From NCBI RefSeq assembly GCF_014490485.1, contig NZ_JACTVA010000030.1, positions 1-62,555 on the forward strand: a stretch of 62,555 nucleotides of DNA. The letters are read 5' to 3'. Below the pieces are notes generated by a model. It was not told where the DNA came from, ran no database searches, and saw only the letters and a program-made list of their open reading frames with translations. Each line of letters opens with the position of its first letter. Within the stretch, counting starts at the first letter, position 1. Made by a program: the position numbers and the translations under genes. Below are positions 1-8,495 of this stretch, piece after piece. This DNA comes from Teichococcus aerophilus. Lineage in GTDB: Bacteria; Pseudomonadota; Alphaproteobacteria; Acetobacterales; Acetobacteraceae.

Positions 1-2
1 CG

Positions 3-116
3 GAAGGGCGCGGTTCCTTCGCCCTGGATGGCAAGATGATCGACATCCCCATCGTCCGCCGGGCCGAGGCGCTGCTGGCCCGGGCCGACGCCATCACCCG
101 CCGCACCGCCGCCTGA
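3..116 (+). CDS. C-terminal fragment of a CitE/malyl-CoA lyase family protein (cut by window start)
   Basis: Only the last 37 codons are in the window, reading to a TGA at 114-116. The peptide contains GSFALDGKMIDIPIVRRAE, the typical C-terminal segment of HpcH/HpaI-CitE aldolases such as L-malyl-CoA/beta-methylmalyl-CoA lyase. That family cleaves (3S)-malyl-CoA to acetyl-CoA and glyoxylate in the ethylmalonyl-CoA and serine pathways. The family call rests on this tail alone. A malyl-CoA lyase is likelier than a citrate lyase beta subunit because of the ALDGKMID-type motif, but the substrate cannot be fixed. The gene is convergent with the NRPS-like gene ending at 561. Confidence 0.7.
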   Translation, partial: EGRGSFALDGKMIDIPIVRRAEALLARADAITRRTAA

Positions 117-196
117 GTAAGTCCCGGCGCCGCCCCGTTGGCTTTGGGGGGGCGCCGGGCTTTGATGTACGCCTGCTGCTGATGGGCGGGGGAAAG

Positions 197-247
197 GTCA
201 GGGGAAGGAATGCCCCTGAAACCCCATCTTTTTTCTGTCAGTTTGGC
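197..247 (+). terminator. Terminator-like repeat, copy a
   Basis: CAGGGG (199-204) pairs with CCCCTG (213-218). After an ACCCC spacer comes a T-rich tract (about 228-236) and then AGTTTGGCG. The layout matches the copies at 41201 and 43701. It is oriented to stop transcription of the gene ending at 116, about 80 bp upstream. The stem is shorter than in the other copies. Confidence 0.5.
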
Positions 248-395
248 GATGCGCCCGGGGGTCCAGGTTGGCGCTGGGGATGATTTTGGCATTGGGCCAC
301 GCGGGTCGAATTGGCAGGCCCGGAGCTCTTGGAGCGGAATGGCTCGTGGTGGAACACCCGAACATCCCGCATGGCCCGCGCTCAAACAAAGGCGG

Positions 396-434
396 AGAGC
401 ACGGTCATGAACGACCGTGAGCGCATCATGCTCT
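396..434. repeat. Inverted-repeat element bounded by AGAGC / GCTCT
   Basis: AGAGC (396-400) pairs with GCTCT (430-434). Inside is a perfect 7-bp palindrome, CACGGTC (400-406) with GACCGTG (413-419). The right part GCGCATCATGCTCTA is closely matched at 41515-41528, where AGAGCATG and CATGCTCT bound a similar-sized interior. It appears to be a small dispersed structured repeat of unknown function. Confidence 0.45.
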
Positions 435-488
435 ACGCCCACCCAGCCATGTCCCAAACACCCGAGACTCCCCAACAGCCAAGCCCGC

Positions 489-537
489 AAGACTCGAAGA
501 AATAAAAGAAGGGGTCCGGGGAATTCCTTCCCCGGCC
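489..537 (-). terminator. Terminator-like repeat, copy b (3' end of the NRPS-like gene)
   Basis: On the minus strand the hairpin CCGGGGAA-GGAA-TTCCCCGG (516-535) is followed by ACCCC, TTCTTTTATTTCTT and a GAGTCT motif, which is a good intrinsic-terminator layout. It lies about 25 bp past the stop of the minus-strand gene ending at 561. Confidence 0.7.
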
Positions 538-560
538 TTCCTGTCCCCAGCCTGCGGCCC

Positions 561-3500
561 CTACACCGGCCGTGCCGGCGCACCCGCCCACTGCGTATGC
601 GCGGGAATCGCCTCGCCCTTCATGACGATGGTCAGCAGGCCAAGCTCGGCATACTCGCCGATTTTGGTGTCGTAGAGCACGGTGGAGAAGGCGCCGATCG
701 AGACGCCCTTCGCCACGTCGATCCGCCCCACCTTCATCACCCGGTCCTCGAACAGATGGGTCTGCAGGTTCGAGGTGGCGTTGATGGTGGCGTAGTCGCC
801 AATGGAGACGCAGTCGAACTCCGTCATGTCCGTCGTGTCCAGGAACACGCCGCGGCCGATGCGGGCGCCGAACAGCCGCAGCGCCCAGGGCAGGAAGGGC
901 GTGCCGCGGAACGCATCCAGCAGCAGCTTGCCGGCGGTGCCCCAGTACAGCGTCGTCACCGCTTCCGTCCGCAGCGCCCACCAGGACCACAGGCCCCGGT
1001 TGCCGGGGCGGTAGGTGCCCATCACCAGCCACTTCACCGCCAGCACCACCCCTGCGAGGATGAAGGAGCAGGCGACGCAGGTGGCGACGAACACCGGCAG
1101 GAATGCCACCCAGGTCTCCGAGGCCTCCAGCGCCGGGAACAGCACGTAATCGGCGGCGATGGTGCCGAGGGTGATGAACATCATGGTGGGCATGGAGGCG
1201 CTGAACAGCTCGAACACCGCGCGCACCGCGCGCCGCCACAGCGGCGGGCGGAAGGTGTGGGTCACGTCCGCCGCGTCGAAGCGCTGGCGCGATGGCAGGC
1301 GGATCGGCGGGCTGCCGAAGCGGGTCTCGCCCGGCTCCATCGGCTCCTCAGGCGGCTTGGACTTGATGCCGATCAGCGCGCCGGGCGGGATCTCGGCCCC
1401 CGGCGGTAGCACGGAATCATTGCCGATGAAGGCACGGTCGCCGATCCGCACGGGCAGCGACGTCATCCAGCCGCGCCGCACGTCCTCGTCCCCCAGCGTC
1501 ACCTCGTCGGCCAGGAAGCAGCCCTCGCCGACCTCGATCGTGTCGTAGCGGCCGGCGAAGTTGGTGGCGATCTCGGTCCCCTTGCCGACCTTGGCGCCCA
1601 TCAGCCGGTACCAGCCGCGCATATACACGGTGGAGTAGAGCGAGCTCAGGCTGTCCAGCATCACCTCCGCCGCCAGGGCGACAGTCCATTTCCGCATGTA
1701 GAAGCCGGAATGGAGCGAGCAGGTGCCCGCCGGCGCGCGCGGCAGCACGACCCAGCGGATGGCCGTCACCAGCAGCACGGTGCCGGCCATCAGGATCATT
1801 GCCGTCGGCCAGGTGAGGATCGGCAGGTACCACTGCACGCCGAGGAGCTGCTGCAGCACCTCGTCGTAATGGTCGAACACATAGAAGGCGGGGAAGATGG
1901 GCAGCAGGCCCAGCGCGGGCATCAGGAACACCAGGAAGCCGTAATACAGCGCCTGCAGCCCCTGCATCGCGCGGCCTGGCCGCGGGGCGTGCCGCGGCCA
2001 GCTGGTGGGGTCCACATGCCCCACCTTGCGGGCGGGCGAGCCATCCCAGCGCTCCAGCGCCGGGACAATGGTGTTGGGGGGCAGCGCGGTCAGGTCCGCC
2101 AGCTCCGCGCCCGCGCGCACCACGGTGTCGTGCCCCAGGGCACAGCCGGTGCCGATATAGGCATCCTTCTCCAGCACCACGCGGCCGATGATCAGCTCGT
2201 TGCCTACCACCTCCGCATTGCCGAAGGAGGCCTTGGCCCCGATGGTGACGTCGTCGCCGATCTCCAGCAGGTCGATCGCCCCGGCATGCAGGCCGCTGAT
2301 GCAGACGCCCTTGCCCACCTTGGCGCCCAGCAGCCGCATGGCGGCGGCGGCCAGCGGCGTGCCCTGCATCAGCCGCAGCGGCACGAATTCCACCAATTGC
2401 CGCGCCAGCCACCAGCGGAAGAAATAGACCCCCCACAGCGGGTAGCGCCCCGGCGTGGCGCGCCACAGCACCAGCCGCTTGCCCAGGATACCGGCCAGCG
2501 CGACGCCCATGGTGACGAGCATGTAGATGCCCATCAGCGCCAGCACCTCGTAGTAATGGATGACGTCGTCGCTGGTGATCAGCTGGTACATCACGAAGAT
2601 GGTCAGCCACGGCCCGGTCAGTGCCAGCAGCAGCACCGGCATGCAGGCCGCCTGCGCCATGCCGCACAGCACCCGCCGCAGCAGCGGCGGCGGGGTGAAG
2701 GAGAGGTCGAGGCTGCGGCGCGGCCCCTCCGCCTTTTCCCGCTCATCGATGCGGGCGGCAATCGCACGGAGCGTCCGCAGCCCGTACAGATCCTCCAGCG
2801 AGGCGCCGCGCAGCGCCGGCTGTTCCCGCAACGTCGCCAGGAAGGTGGCCGCCAGCAGCGAGTGGCCACCGAGGTCGGTGAAGAAATCCGCCTCGAACGG
2901 AATCGGCTGGCCGGGGAAGAGCGGCCTGGCGGCGGCCAGCAGCGCCGCCTCGGTCGGCGTCTGCGGTTCCTCCTGCGCCTCGGTCGCCGCCGGCAGGCTG
3001 AGCGTCAGCGCCTTCAGCGCCTTGCGGTCCGCCTTGCCGGAGGTCAGCCGCGGCAGGGTGGCCAATACCTCGAAATGCGCCGGCACCATGTAGGGTGGCA
3101 GTGTCTCCCGCAGCGCCGCGCGGGTGGCGGCGGCGTCGAAGCTGGCGCCGGCCGCCGGCACCACATAGGCCACCAGACGGTCGATCCCGTCATCCTGGCG
3201 CACCACCACGGCCGCCTGGGCGATGCCGGGGGAGAGCGAGAGGCGGGATTCGATCTCGCCCAGCTCCACCCGGAAGCCGCGCAGCTTCACCTGGTCGTCG
3301 ATGCGGCCGTGGAACAGCAGCCTGCCATCCTCGCTCATGCTGACCGCGTCGCCGGAACGGTACAGCACCGGGTCGTCCGTGCCGCCGAACGGGTTGGCGA
3401 TGAACTTCTCCGCCGTCAGCTCCGGCCGCCGCAGGTAGCCGCGGGCGATGCCGGGGCCACCGATCAGCAGCTCCCCCTCCACCCCCGCGCCCACCAGCTC

Positions 3501-4547
3501 CATGCCGGCATCGACGACGTAGCAGCTGTAGTTCGGAATGGGCCGGCCGATGGTGACGACGCCGTCCCGCGTCACCTCGTCCACCGTCGCCACCACCGTC
3601 GCCTCGGTGGGGCCGTAGGAGTTGAAGACGTGGCGGCCGGGCTGGCACCAGCGTTCCCGCACCGAGGGCGGGCAGGCCTCGCCACCCAGGATGATGATGC
3701 GGAGGCAGGGTACGTCCTCCGGCATCAGCGCCAGCAGCGTCGGCACGGTGTCCAGCACCGTGATGCCGGCCTCGCGCATCCGCGCCGGCAGTTGCTCCAC
3801 CTCCCCCAGCAGGCGGGATGACGCGACCCACAGCGTGGCGCCGACCAGGTAGGGGACGAAGATCTCCTCCAGCGAGAGGTCGAAGGCGATGGAGGCGCCC
3901 TGGAACACCACGTCCTCCTGCGCCATGCCATAGATGGCATTGGCCGAACGCAGGTAATGGCAGATGTTCCGATGCTCGATGACAATGCCCTTCGGCTTGC
4001 CGGTGGAGCCCGAGGTGTAGATCGCGTAGGCCGGGTGCGACGGCGTCAGGCCACCCTCACGCGCGTCCGGCGCCGGGCCCTCCGCGCCTTCCTCCAGCAG
4101 CGCCGCGCAGGCGATGGCGGCGGCGGGCAGCGGCCGCTCCAGCTTCGCGCCCGTCACCGCGTCGGTGACGAGCAGCGCCGCCTCGCAGTCTTCCAGGCAC
4201 TCGCCGATGCGCTCCGGCGGCGCATCCGCATCGAACGGGATATAGGCGGCGCCGCTCTTCAGGATGCCCAGCAGCGCCACGTGCAGGTCCAGCGAGCGGG
4301 ACATCCACAGCCCGACGAAGCGCCCCGGCCCGGCGCCGCGCGCCAGCAGCGCCCGCGCCACGCGGTCGGACCGCGCATCCAGCTCGGCATAGCTCAGCCG
4401 CCCGGCACCGCAGACCACGGCTGCCGCATCCGGCACCCGGCGGGCGGAGGCGGTGAAGATCTCCGGCAACAGTTCGTCCCGCAGCAGGGACGGGTCGCGC
4501 GGGCCCAGGAGTGCCGCCTTGCGGGGCAGGATGGCGGTCACGTTCAT
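561..4547 (-). CDS. Pls/PosA-type NRPS-like enzyme (adenylation, carrier, membrane/hexapeptide domain)
   Basis: Predicted 1328 residues from ATG at 4547; the ORF extends 52 codons further upstream, but that extension is non-conserved and arginine-rich. An adenylation domain (about 25-515) has YTSGSTGKPKG (177-187), FDLS at 222-225 (the Asp expected for alpha-amino acids), YGPTEA (311-316), a YRSGD/KLRGFRVELGEIE block near 396-433 and SGKADRKAL with the usual Lys. A carrier domain follows with LGGHSL, the phosphopantetheine Ser being S563. The last 690 residues hold about six membrane segments and left-handed-beta-helix hexapeptide stretches, as in the C-terminal domain of poly-epsilon-lysine synthetase-like proteins. 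There is no thioesterase or condensation domain. By family it should activate one amino acid and form isopeptide or peptide bonds at the membrane; the amino acid is unknown. It is the last gene of the export operon, 85 bp after the HlyD-like gene. No phosphopantetheinyl transferase is present. Confidence 0.85.
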   Translation of the reverse strand: MNVTAILPRKAALLGPRDPSLLRDELLPEIFTASARRVPDAAAVVCGAGRLSYAELDARSDRVARALLARGAGPGRFVGLWMSRSLDLHVALLGILKSGAAYIPFDADAPPERIGECLEDCEAALLVTDAVTGAKLERPLPAAAIACAALLEEGAEGPAPDAREGGLTPSHPAYAIYTSGSTGKPKGIVIEHRNICHYLRSANAIYGMAQEDVVFQGASIAFDLSLEEIFVPYLVGATLWVASSRLLGEVEQLPARMREAGITVLDTVPTLLALMPEDVPCLRIIILGGEACPPSVRERWCQPGRHVFNSYGPTEATVVATVDEVTRDGVVTIGRPIPNYSCYVVDAGMELVGAGVEGELLIGGPGIARGYLRRPELTAEKFIANPFGGTDDPVLYRSGDAVSMSEDGRLLFHGRIDDQVKLRGFRVELGEIESRLSLSPGIAQAAVVVRQDDGIDRLVAYVVPAAGASFDAAATRAALRETLPPYMVPAHFEVLATLPRLTSGKADRKALKALTLSLPAATEAQEEPQTPTEAALLAAARPLFPGQPIPFEADFFTDLGGHSLLAATFLATLREQPALRGASLEDLYGLRTLRAIAARIDEREKAEGPRRSLDLSFTPPPLLRRVLCGMAQAACMPVLLLALTGPWLTIFVMYQLITSDDVIHYYEVLALMGIYMLVTMGVALAGILGKRLVLWRATPGRYPLWGVYFFRWWLARQLVEFVPLRLMQGTPLAAAAMRLLGAKVGKGVCISGLHAGAIDLLEIGDDVTIGAKASFGNAEVVGNELIIGRVVLEKDAYIGTGCALGHDTVVRAGAELADLTALPPNTIVPALERWDGSPARKVGHVDPTSWPRHAPRPGRAMQGLQALYYGFLVFLMPALGLLPIFPAFYVFDHYDEVLQQLLGVQWYLPILTWPTAMILMAGTVLLVTAIRWVVLPRAPAGTCSLHSGFYMRKWTVALAAEVMLDSLSSLYSTVYMRGWYRLMGAKVGKGTEIATNFAGRYDTIEVGEGCFLADEVTLGDEDVRRGWMTSLPVRIGDRAFIGNDSVLPPGAEIPPGALIGIKSKPPEEPMEPGETRFGSPPIRLPSRQRFDAADVTHTFRPPLWRRAVRAVFELFSASMPTMMFITLGTIAADYVLFPALEASETWVAFLPVFVATCVACSFILAGVVLAVKWLVMGTYRPGNRGLWSWWALRTEAVTTLYWGTAGKLLLDAFRGTPFLPWALRLFGARIGRGVFLDTTDMTEFDCVSIGDYATINATSNLQTHLFEDRVMKVGRIDVAKGVSIGAFSTVLYDTKIGEYAELGLLTIVMKGEAIPAHTQWAGAPARPV

Positions 4548-4632
4548 GCGTCTGGACCCAAGCTTCTGAAGGACGACCGGCAAGCCACCATGGCATGGCG
4601 ACGATAGCCGGGAAGAGATGAAGGAAACGGCA

Positions 4633-5937
4633 TCAGCGGTGCGGCCCCGGCCCGCGCAGCATCTCCCGCAACGCCGGGATGATGAGGCCGAGGACGGAGA
4701 CACGCTCCGTCTGCACCTTGGCTTCCAGCAGCGTGCCCGCAGTGATCTGCGCGTCCGGCCCGCCCGAGGTGGTCCAGCGGAAGCCGGAGCGGGTCTGCGG
4801 GTCGCGCGTCATCTCCACCGTCATCAGGAACAGCGGCCCCTCCGCCGTCAGCTTGCGGATCAGGTCGTCGTTCCGCAGCATGTGGCGCATCTGCTCCGGG
4901 CTCGCCGCCACGTCGGAGACGCTGGTCACCACGCCGCGGATGGAGCCGAACACGTCCCGCCGCACGGAGGTCGGGTCCACCAGCACCGGCATGCCGGGCT
5001 GCACCTTCTTGCCATCCCGCGCCGGGATCAGCACGGCGGAGACCAGGCGCGTGCCACCGGGCCGGAAGTCGGAAAAACTCTCATCCACCGGCAGCAGCGA
5101 GACCAGCGGCGTGTCGAAGCGGATCAGGTCCCCGGGAAACACCTTGAGTTCGGAGACGATGCCGTGCTCCGTCGCCCGCACCCAACTTTCATTGGCGATG
5201 CGGCTGCGCAGGCGGCCGATCTGCCGTTCCGCCTGCGCACGGCGCGTCTCCAGCGCCTGCAGCTCGCGCTCGTTCTGCGCCTGCTTCTCATGCGTCTCCA
5301 GCGAGAAGCCGAGCAACCGGCCCTGCTCGGTGGAAATGCGTTCCAGCACCTGGGCCAGTTCCTGCCGCACCTGCAGGTAGCGCTCGAAGGTAGTGTGGCC
5401 GCTGCGGCGCAGCGCCTCCATGCCATCGGCGAGTTGCGCCAGCAGCGCGCGGCGCTCCTGCAACAGGCGGATGGTCTCCTGGCTTGTCGCCTCCTGCTGC
5501 CGCCGCACGCCGCCGAACATCTCGATCGTCTCGGCCTGCAGGGTGCGGACGCGCTGTTCCTCCCGGCGGATCAGATCCAGCTCGCTCTCCGCCAGCCGCA
5601 GCTCGGAATCCAGCGCCGGCTGCACGATGCGCGCCACCGGCTGGCCAGGCGCCACGCGCTGGCCGGAATCCACCAGCATTTCCACGATGCGGCCCTCATG
5701 GTCCGCCGTCACGGTGAATTCCAGCACGCCCTTGGAGCTGAGGACGACGCCGGTGCCGGCCACGTTGATCGGCACATGCACCACCACGGCGCCGGCGATC
5801 ATCGCCGCCACGGCCAGGCAGAGCGCCACCAGCGCCGCCAGGTGCCCGGCGCCCACCAGGCGCAACCCGCCGGCCAGGTCCTCCGGCCGGCGCAGCTGCG
5901 CCTCGGCTTCCGCGCGAAACAGGCTGGGGATGCTCAT
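4633..5937 (-). CDS. HlyD-family adaptor of an NHLM-type bacteriocin/peptide exporter
   Basis: 434 residues, starting at ATG 5937, which overlaps the stop of the upstream ABC gene in an ATGA junction; longer ORF starts lie inside that gene. One transmembrane helix (about 28-52) follows a short cytoplasmic N-terminus. Then come a split biotinyl-lipoyl region (GRIVEMLVDSGQRVAPGQPV), a long coiled-coil hairpin (about 110-260) rich in E/R/Q/L, the second half (ATEHGIVSELKVFPGD) and a beta-barrel. This is the periplasmic adaptor layout of type I exporters, and the order ABC, ABC, HlyD is that of NHLM systems. It should link the two ABC subunits to an outer-membrane channel; no TolC homologue is encoded nearby. 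Confidence 0.88.
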   Translation of the reverse strand: MSIPSLFRAEAEAQLRRPEDLAGGLRLVGAGHLAALVALCLAVAAMIAGAVVVHVPINVAGTGVVLSSKGVLEFTVTADHEGRIVEMLVDSGQRVAPGQPVARIVQPALDSELRLAESELDLIRREEQRVRTLQAETIEMFGGVRRQQEATSQETIRLLQERRALLAQLADGMEALRRSGHTTFERYLQVRQELAQVLERISTEQGRLLGFSLETHEKQAQNERELQALETRRAQAERQIGRLRSRIANESWVRATEHGIVSELKVFPGDLIRFDTPLVSLLPVDESFSDFRPGGTRLVSAVLIPARDGKKVQPGMPVLVDPTSVRRDVFGSIRGVVTSVSDVAASPEQMRHMLRNDDLIRKLTAEGPLFLMTVEMTRDPQTRSGFRWTTSGGPDAQITAGTLLEAKVQTERVSVLGLIIPALREMLRGPGPHR

Positions 5938-8495
5938 GGGTGGGCCGCCGGTGACTGGAGAGTGGGGGGCTGGAAGGTGGAGGGCGTGGCCAGCATCGCG
6001 GCGGGCGGGCCGGCAGCGGCCAGCGCGCCATCGCGCAGCATGATGATGCGGTCCGTCTCCCGCCACAGCGCCGGCCGGTGCGCGACGATGATGCGCGTGA
6101 CGGGCAGGCCGCGCAGCGTGCGCATCACCTGGCGCTGCGCCGCGCCATCCAGCGCGCTCATCGCCTCATCCAGGATGAGCACGCTGGGGGACTGGGCCAG
6201 CGCGCGGGCGATGAGGATGCGCTGCACCTGACTGAGCGAGAAGCCCATCCCCGTCTCGCCGACCAGCGTGTGCAGGCCCATCGGCATGGCGCGCAGTTCC
6301 TCCGCCACGCCGGCCTGCGCGGCGAAGCCCCAGGCGGCGTCCATGTCGATGGCGGTGGTGCCGCGGATATTGTCGTAGACCGAGCCGGGGAACAGCCGGC
6401 TGTTCTGCATCACTAGCCCCAGCTTGCGGGTCAGCTGCCGGCGGTTGATGCCGGAGAGGTCATGCCCATCCAGCAGCAGCCTGCCCGCCTGCGGCGGCTG
6501 CAACCCGGCCAGCAGGCTGAGCAGCGTGGACTTGCCGCTGCCCGAAGCACCGGTAATGGCGACGAACTCGCCATCCGCGATGGAGAAGCTGATACGGTCC
6601 AGCGCGCGCCGCGCGCCGAAGAAGAAGCTGACATCCACCACGTCGATGCGGCCGGAGAGCACGGGCACCGGCGGGCCGGAGACGAGCGGCTCCACCGAGA
6701 AATCCAACAGCGGGCGCGCCAGCTTCGCCATCGGCAGCAGCTTCATCGCCCCCATCAGCGCGTGGGAGAGGCCCTTGCCCGCCCGCGTCAGCCGGCCCAG
6801 CACCAGCACGAAGGCCACCGCCTGCCCGGCATTCACCTCCGCCTGCGCGTTGGCGAAGGCCAGGGCGGCGAAGCAGGCGGCCAGCACCAGCGCGTCCCAC
6901 AGATGTTCCAGCACGGGCAGCCGGTCGCCGATGCTGGCGGAGCGCATCAGCCGCGCCTGGAAGGCCAGGAAGTTATCGCCCCATTGGGTGAAGGCCCGCC
7001 GCTCCAGCCGGTTGCCGCGCAGCGCCGGCACCATGCGGACGAGGTCGTAGACGAAGGCGAGGACGATGACATCCATCCGCTCGCCCTCATAGATCGCGCG
7101 GAACTGTAGCCAGCCGATGAGCGCGGTGAGGCCGAGCCGCAGCAGGATGGCGCCGATGGCCAGCAGCCCGGCGGCGGGCGAGATGGTGGCGACCAGCGCC
7201 GCCGCCGCCAAGCCATGGATGAGCGCCAGCAGGCCTGTGCTGCCGAAGCCGATCAACGCGCGGCGGAACTTCTCCACCGTCTCCATCTCGGTCGCCAGGA
7301 TCAGGGTCGTGGAGCCGCGCAGGTCGTTCGGGGAGAGCCGCAGCAGCCGGTCCACCATGGCGGCATGCAGGGCAAGGCCGGCGCGGCCCTGGGCGCGCAG
7401 TTCCGCCAGCTGGCCGATGGCGAAGAAGGCCGTCTCCACCAGCAGCGCCGCCAACAGGGCCGCCAGCAGCTGGAACAGGAAGCGCGTATCGGCGGTATGC
7501 ACGGCGATGTTGGTGATCTGCTGCGAGGCCAGCGGCGGCAGCAGCGCCAACCCCGCGCCGACGACGCCGCACGCCCCCAGCAGCACGAAATCGGCCGTCG
7601 CCGCCTGGAGCCCGAAGCCCAGCAGCGACCGGAAGCTCAGCTTGCCGGCCGGCAGGGTGCGGCAGAACCCGTAGGCCTCCGCCGCCAGTGCCGACCAGTC
7701 GGCCTGCCGCAGGCGCCGCCGCGCGCCGCCGGCGGCGAGGGAAAACATGTCGTAGCCCCCGAAGCGGCGGGGCAGCAGCAACAGCGGCGTATCCCCGGCG
7801 GCGAATACCAGCATCGGCCCCTCGCCTTCCGGCCGCGCGCCGTTATCCAAACGCAGGGCGCGCAGGCGCAGGCCATGCGCGGCGGCGAAGCGCTCCAGGA
7901 AGTCCTCGCGGCCTTCCTCCGGGTCTTCCGGCACCGCCACCGGCCGGGCGCCCATCTGCCGTGCCAGTTCCGCCGCGGCTTCGGCCAACGGGCCGCCGGC
8001 GCTTTTCGGGGCGCGGCGGAAGCGGCGCTGCAACAGGCGGGGGAAGCCGGCCAGCGTGGCCTGATACGCCGCATCCTCCCGCCTCTCCGCCTCCGGCGCG
8101 GGCGCGGCCAGGGCTGCGGCGATGGCGGTGAGCAGTTGGTCGCTGCGGCCCTGCGCCTGCGGGTGCAACGAAGCCGCATCCAACACCGTGCCGAGCGTGG
8201 CGGCGGCTTGGTGCAATGCCTGCAACCAGGGGCGCAACCCGGCCTCATCCTCCTCCCGCGCCGGCTGCAACAGCAGGCGGCGGCGGGCCCGCAGCAGCCA
8301 TTCCGTCCCCGGCGGGCCGGGCAGCAGCAGCGTCCCGGCTTCCAGCGTCGCGATGAAGCGCAGGCCGCCATCCGGCAGCCGCGCCATCAGGTCCACCGGG
8401 CCGCCGCGCAGCAGCGCCGGGGCGCAGGCGGAGAGCAGCGCGCTTTCCTGCGCGGCCAGCGCCAGGCCCCGTGCGGGTGGGGAGATCTCGTTCAA
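5934..8495 (-). CDS. NHLM-type ABC half-transporter without peptidase (permease/ATPase)
   Basis: 853 residues. It starts with TTG at 8495, overlapping the TGA of the upstream gene (TTGA), so translation is probably coupled. The N-terminal 270 residues are a divergent, arginine-rich soluble domain lacking the C39 Cys/His. A six-helix ABC exporter membrane domain (about 290-560) and a nucleotide-binding domain follow. Walker A is GASGSGKST (K655), Walker B LILDEAMSALD and the H-loop IIVAHRP, all canonical, but the signature is SLSQVQ instead of LSGGQ. This matches the ABC2 type of NHLM exporters. It probably pairs with the product of 8492-10618, whose defects are complementary. Confidence 0.88.
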   Translation of the reverse strand: MNEISPPARGLALAAQESALLSACAPALLRGGPVDLMARLPDGGLRFIATLEAGTLLLPGPPGTEWLLRARRRLLLQPAREEDEAGLRPWLQALHQAAATLGTVLDAASLHPQAQGRSDQLLTAIAAALAAPAPEAERREDAAYQATLAGFPRLLQRRFRRAPKSAGGPLAEAAAELARQMGARPVAVPEDPEEGREDFLERFAAAHGLRLRALRLDNGARPEGEGPMLVFAAGDTPLLLLPRRFGGYDMFSLAAGGARRRLRQADWSALAAEAYGFCRTLPAGKLSFRSLLGFGLQAATADFVLLGACGVVGAGLALLPPLASQQITNIAVHTADTRFLFQLLAALLAALLVETAFFAIGQLAELRAQGRAGLALHAAMVDRLLRLSPNDLRGSTTLILATEMETVEKFRRALIGFGSTGLLALIHGLAAAALVATISPAAGLLAIGAILLRLGLTALIGWLQFRAIYEGERMDVIVLAFVYDLVRMVPALRGNRLERRAFTQWGDNFLAFQARLMRSASIGDRLPVLEHLWDALVLAACFAALAFANAQAEVNAGQAVAFVLVLGRLTRAGKGLSHALMGAMKLLPMAKLARPLLDFSVEPLVSGPPVPVLSGRIDVVDVSFFFGARRALDRISFSIADGEFVAITGASGSGKSTLLSLLAGLQPPQAGRLLLDGHDLSGINRRQLTRKLGLVMQNSRLFPGSVYDNIRGTTAIDMDAAWGFAAQAGVAEELRAMPMGLHTLVGETGMGFSLSQVQRILIARALAQSPSVLILDEAMSALDGAAQRQVMRTLRGLPVTRIIVAHRPALWRETDRIIMLRDGALAAAGPPAAMLATPSTFQPPTLQSPAAHP

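Larger units (their letters stand above)
117..560. other. Convergent intergenic region holding an inverted pair of terminator-like repeats
   Basis: This 444-bp gap lies between two gene 3' ends and has no convincing gene. It holds one copy of the terminator-like repeat on the plus strand (197-247), an inverted copy at the other end (489-537), and between them an inverted-repeat element at 396-434. The stretch GATGATTTT...GGGCCACG near 272-303 resembles one at 43783-43812 inside another such pair, so more than the hairpins is shared. Confidence 0.6.

Noticed and set aside
1710-3821. A 703-codon plus-strand open frame
   Set aside because: Antisense to the NRPS-like gene; His/Gln/Arg-rich with no recognisable domain.
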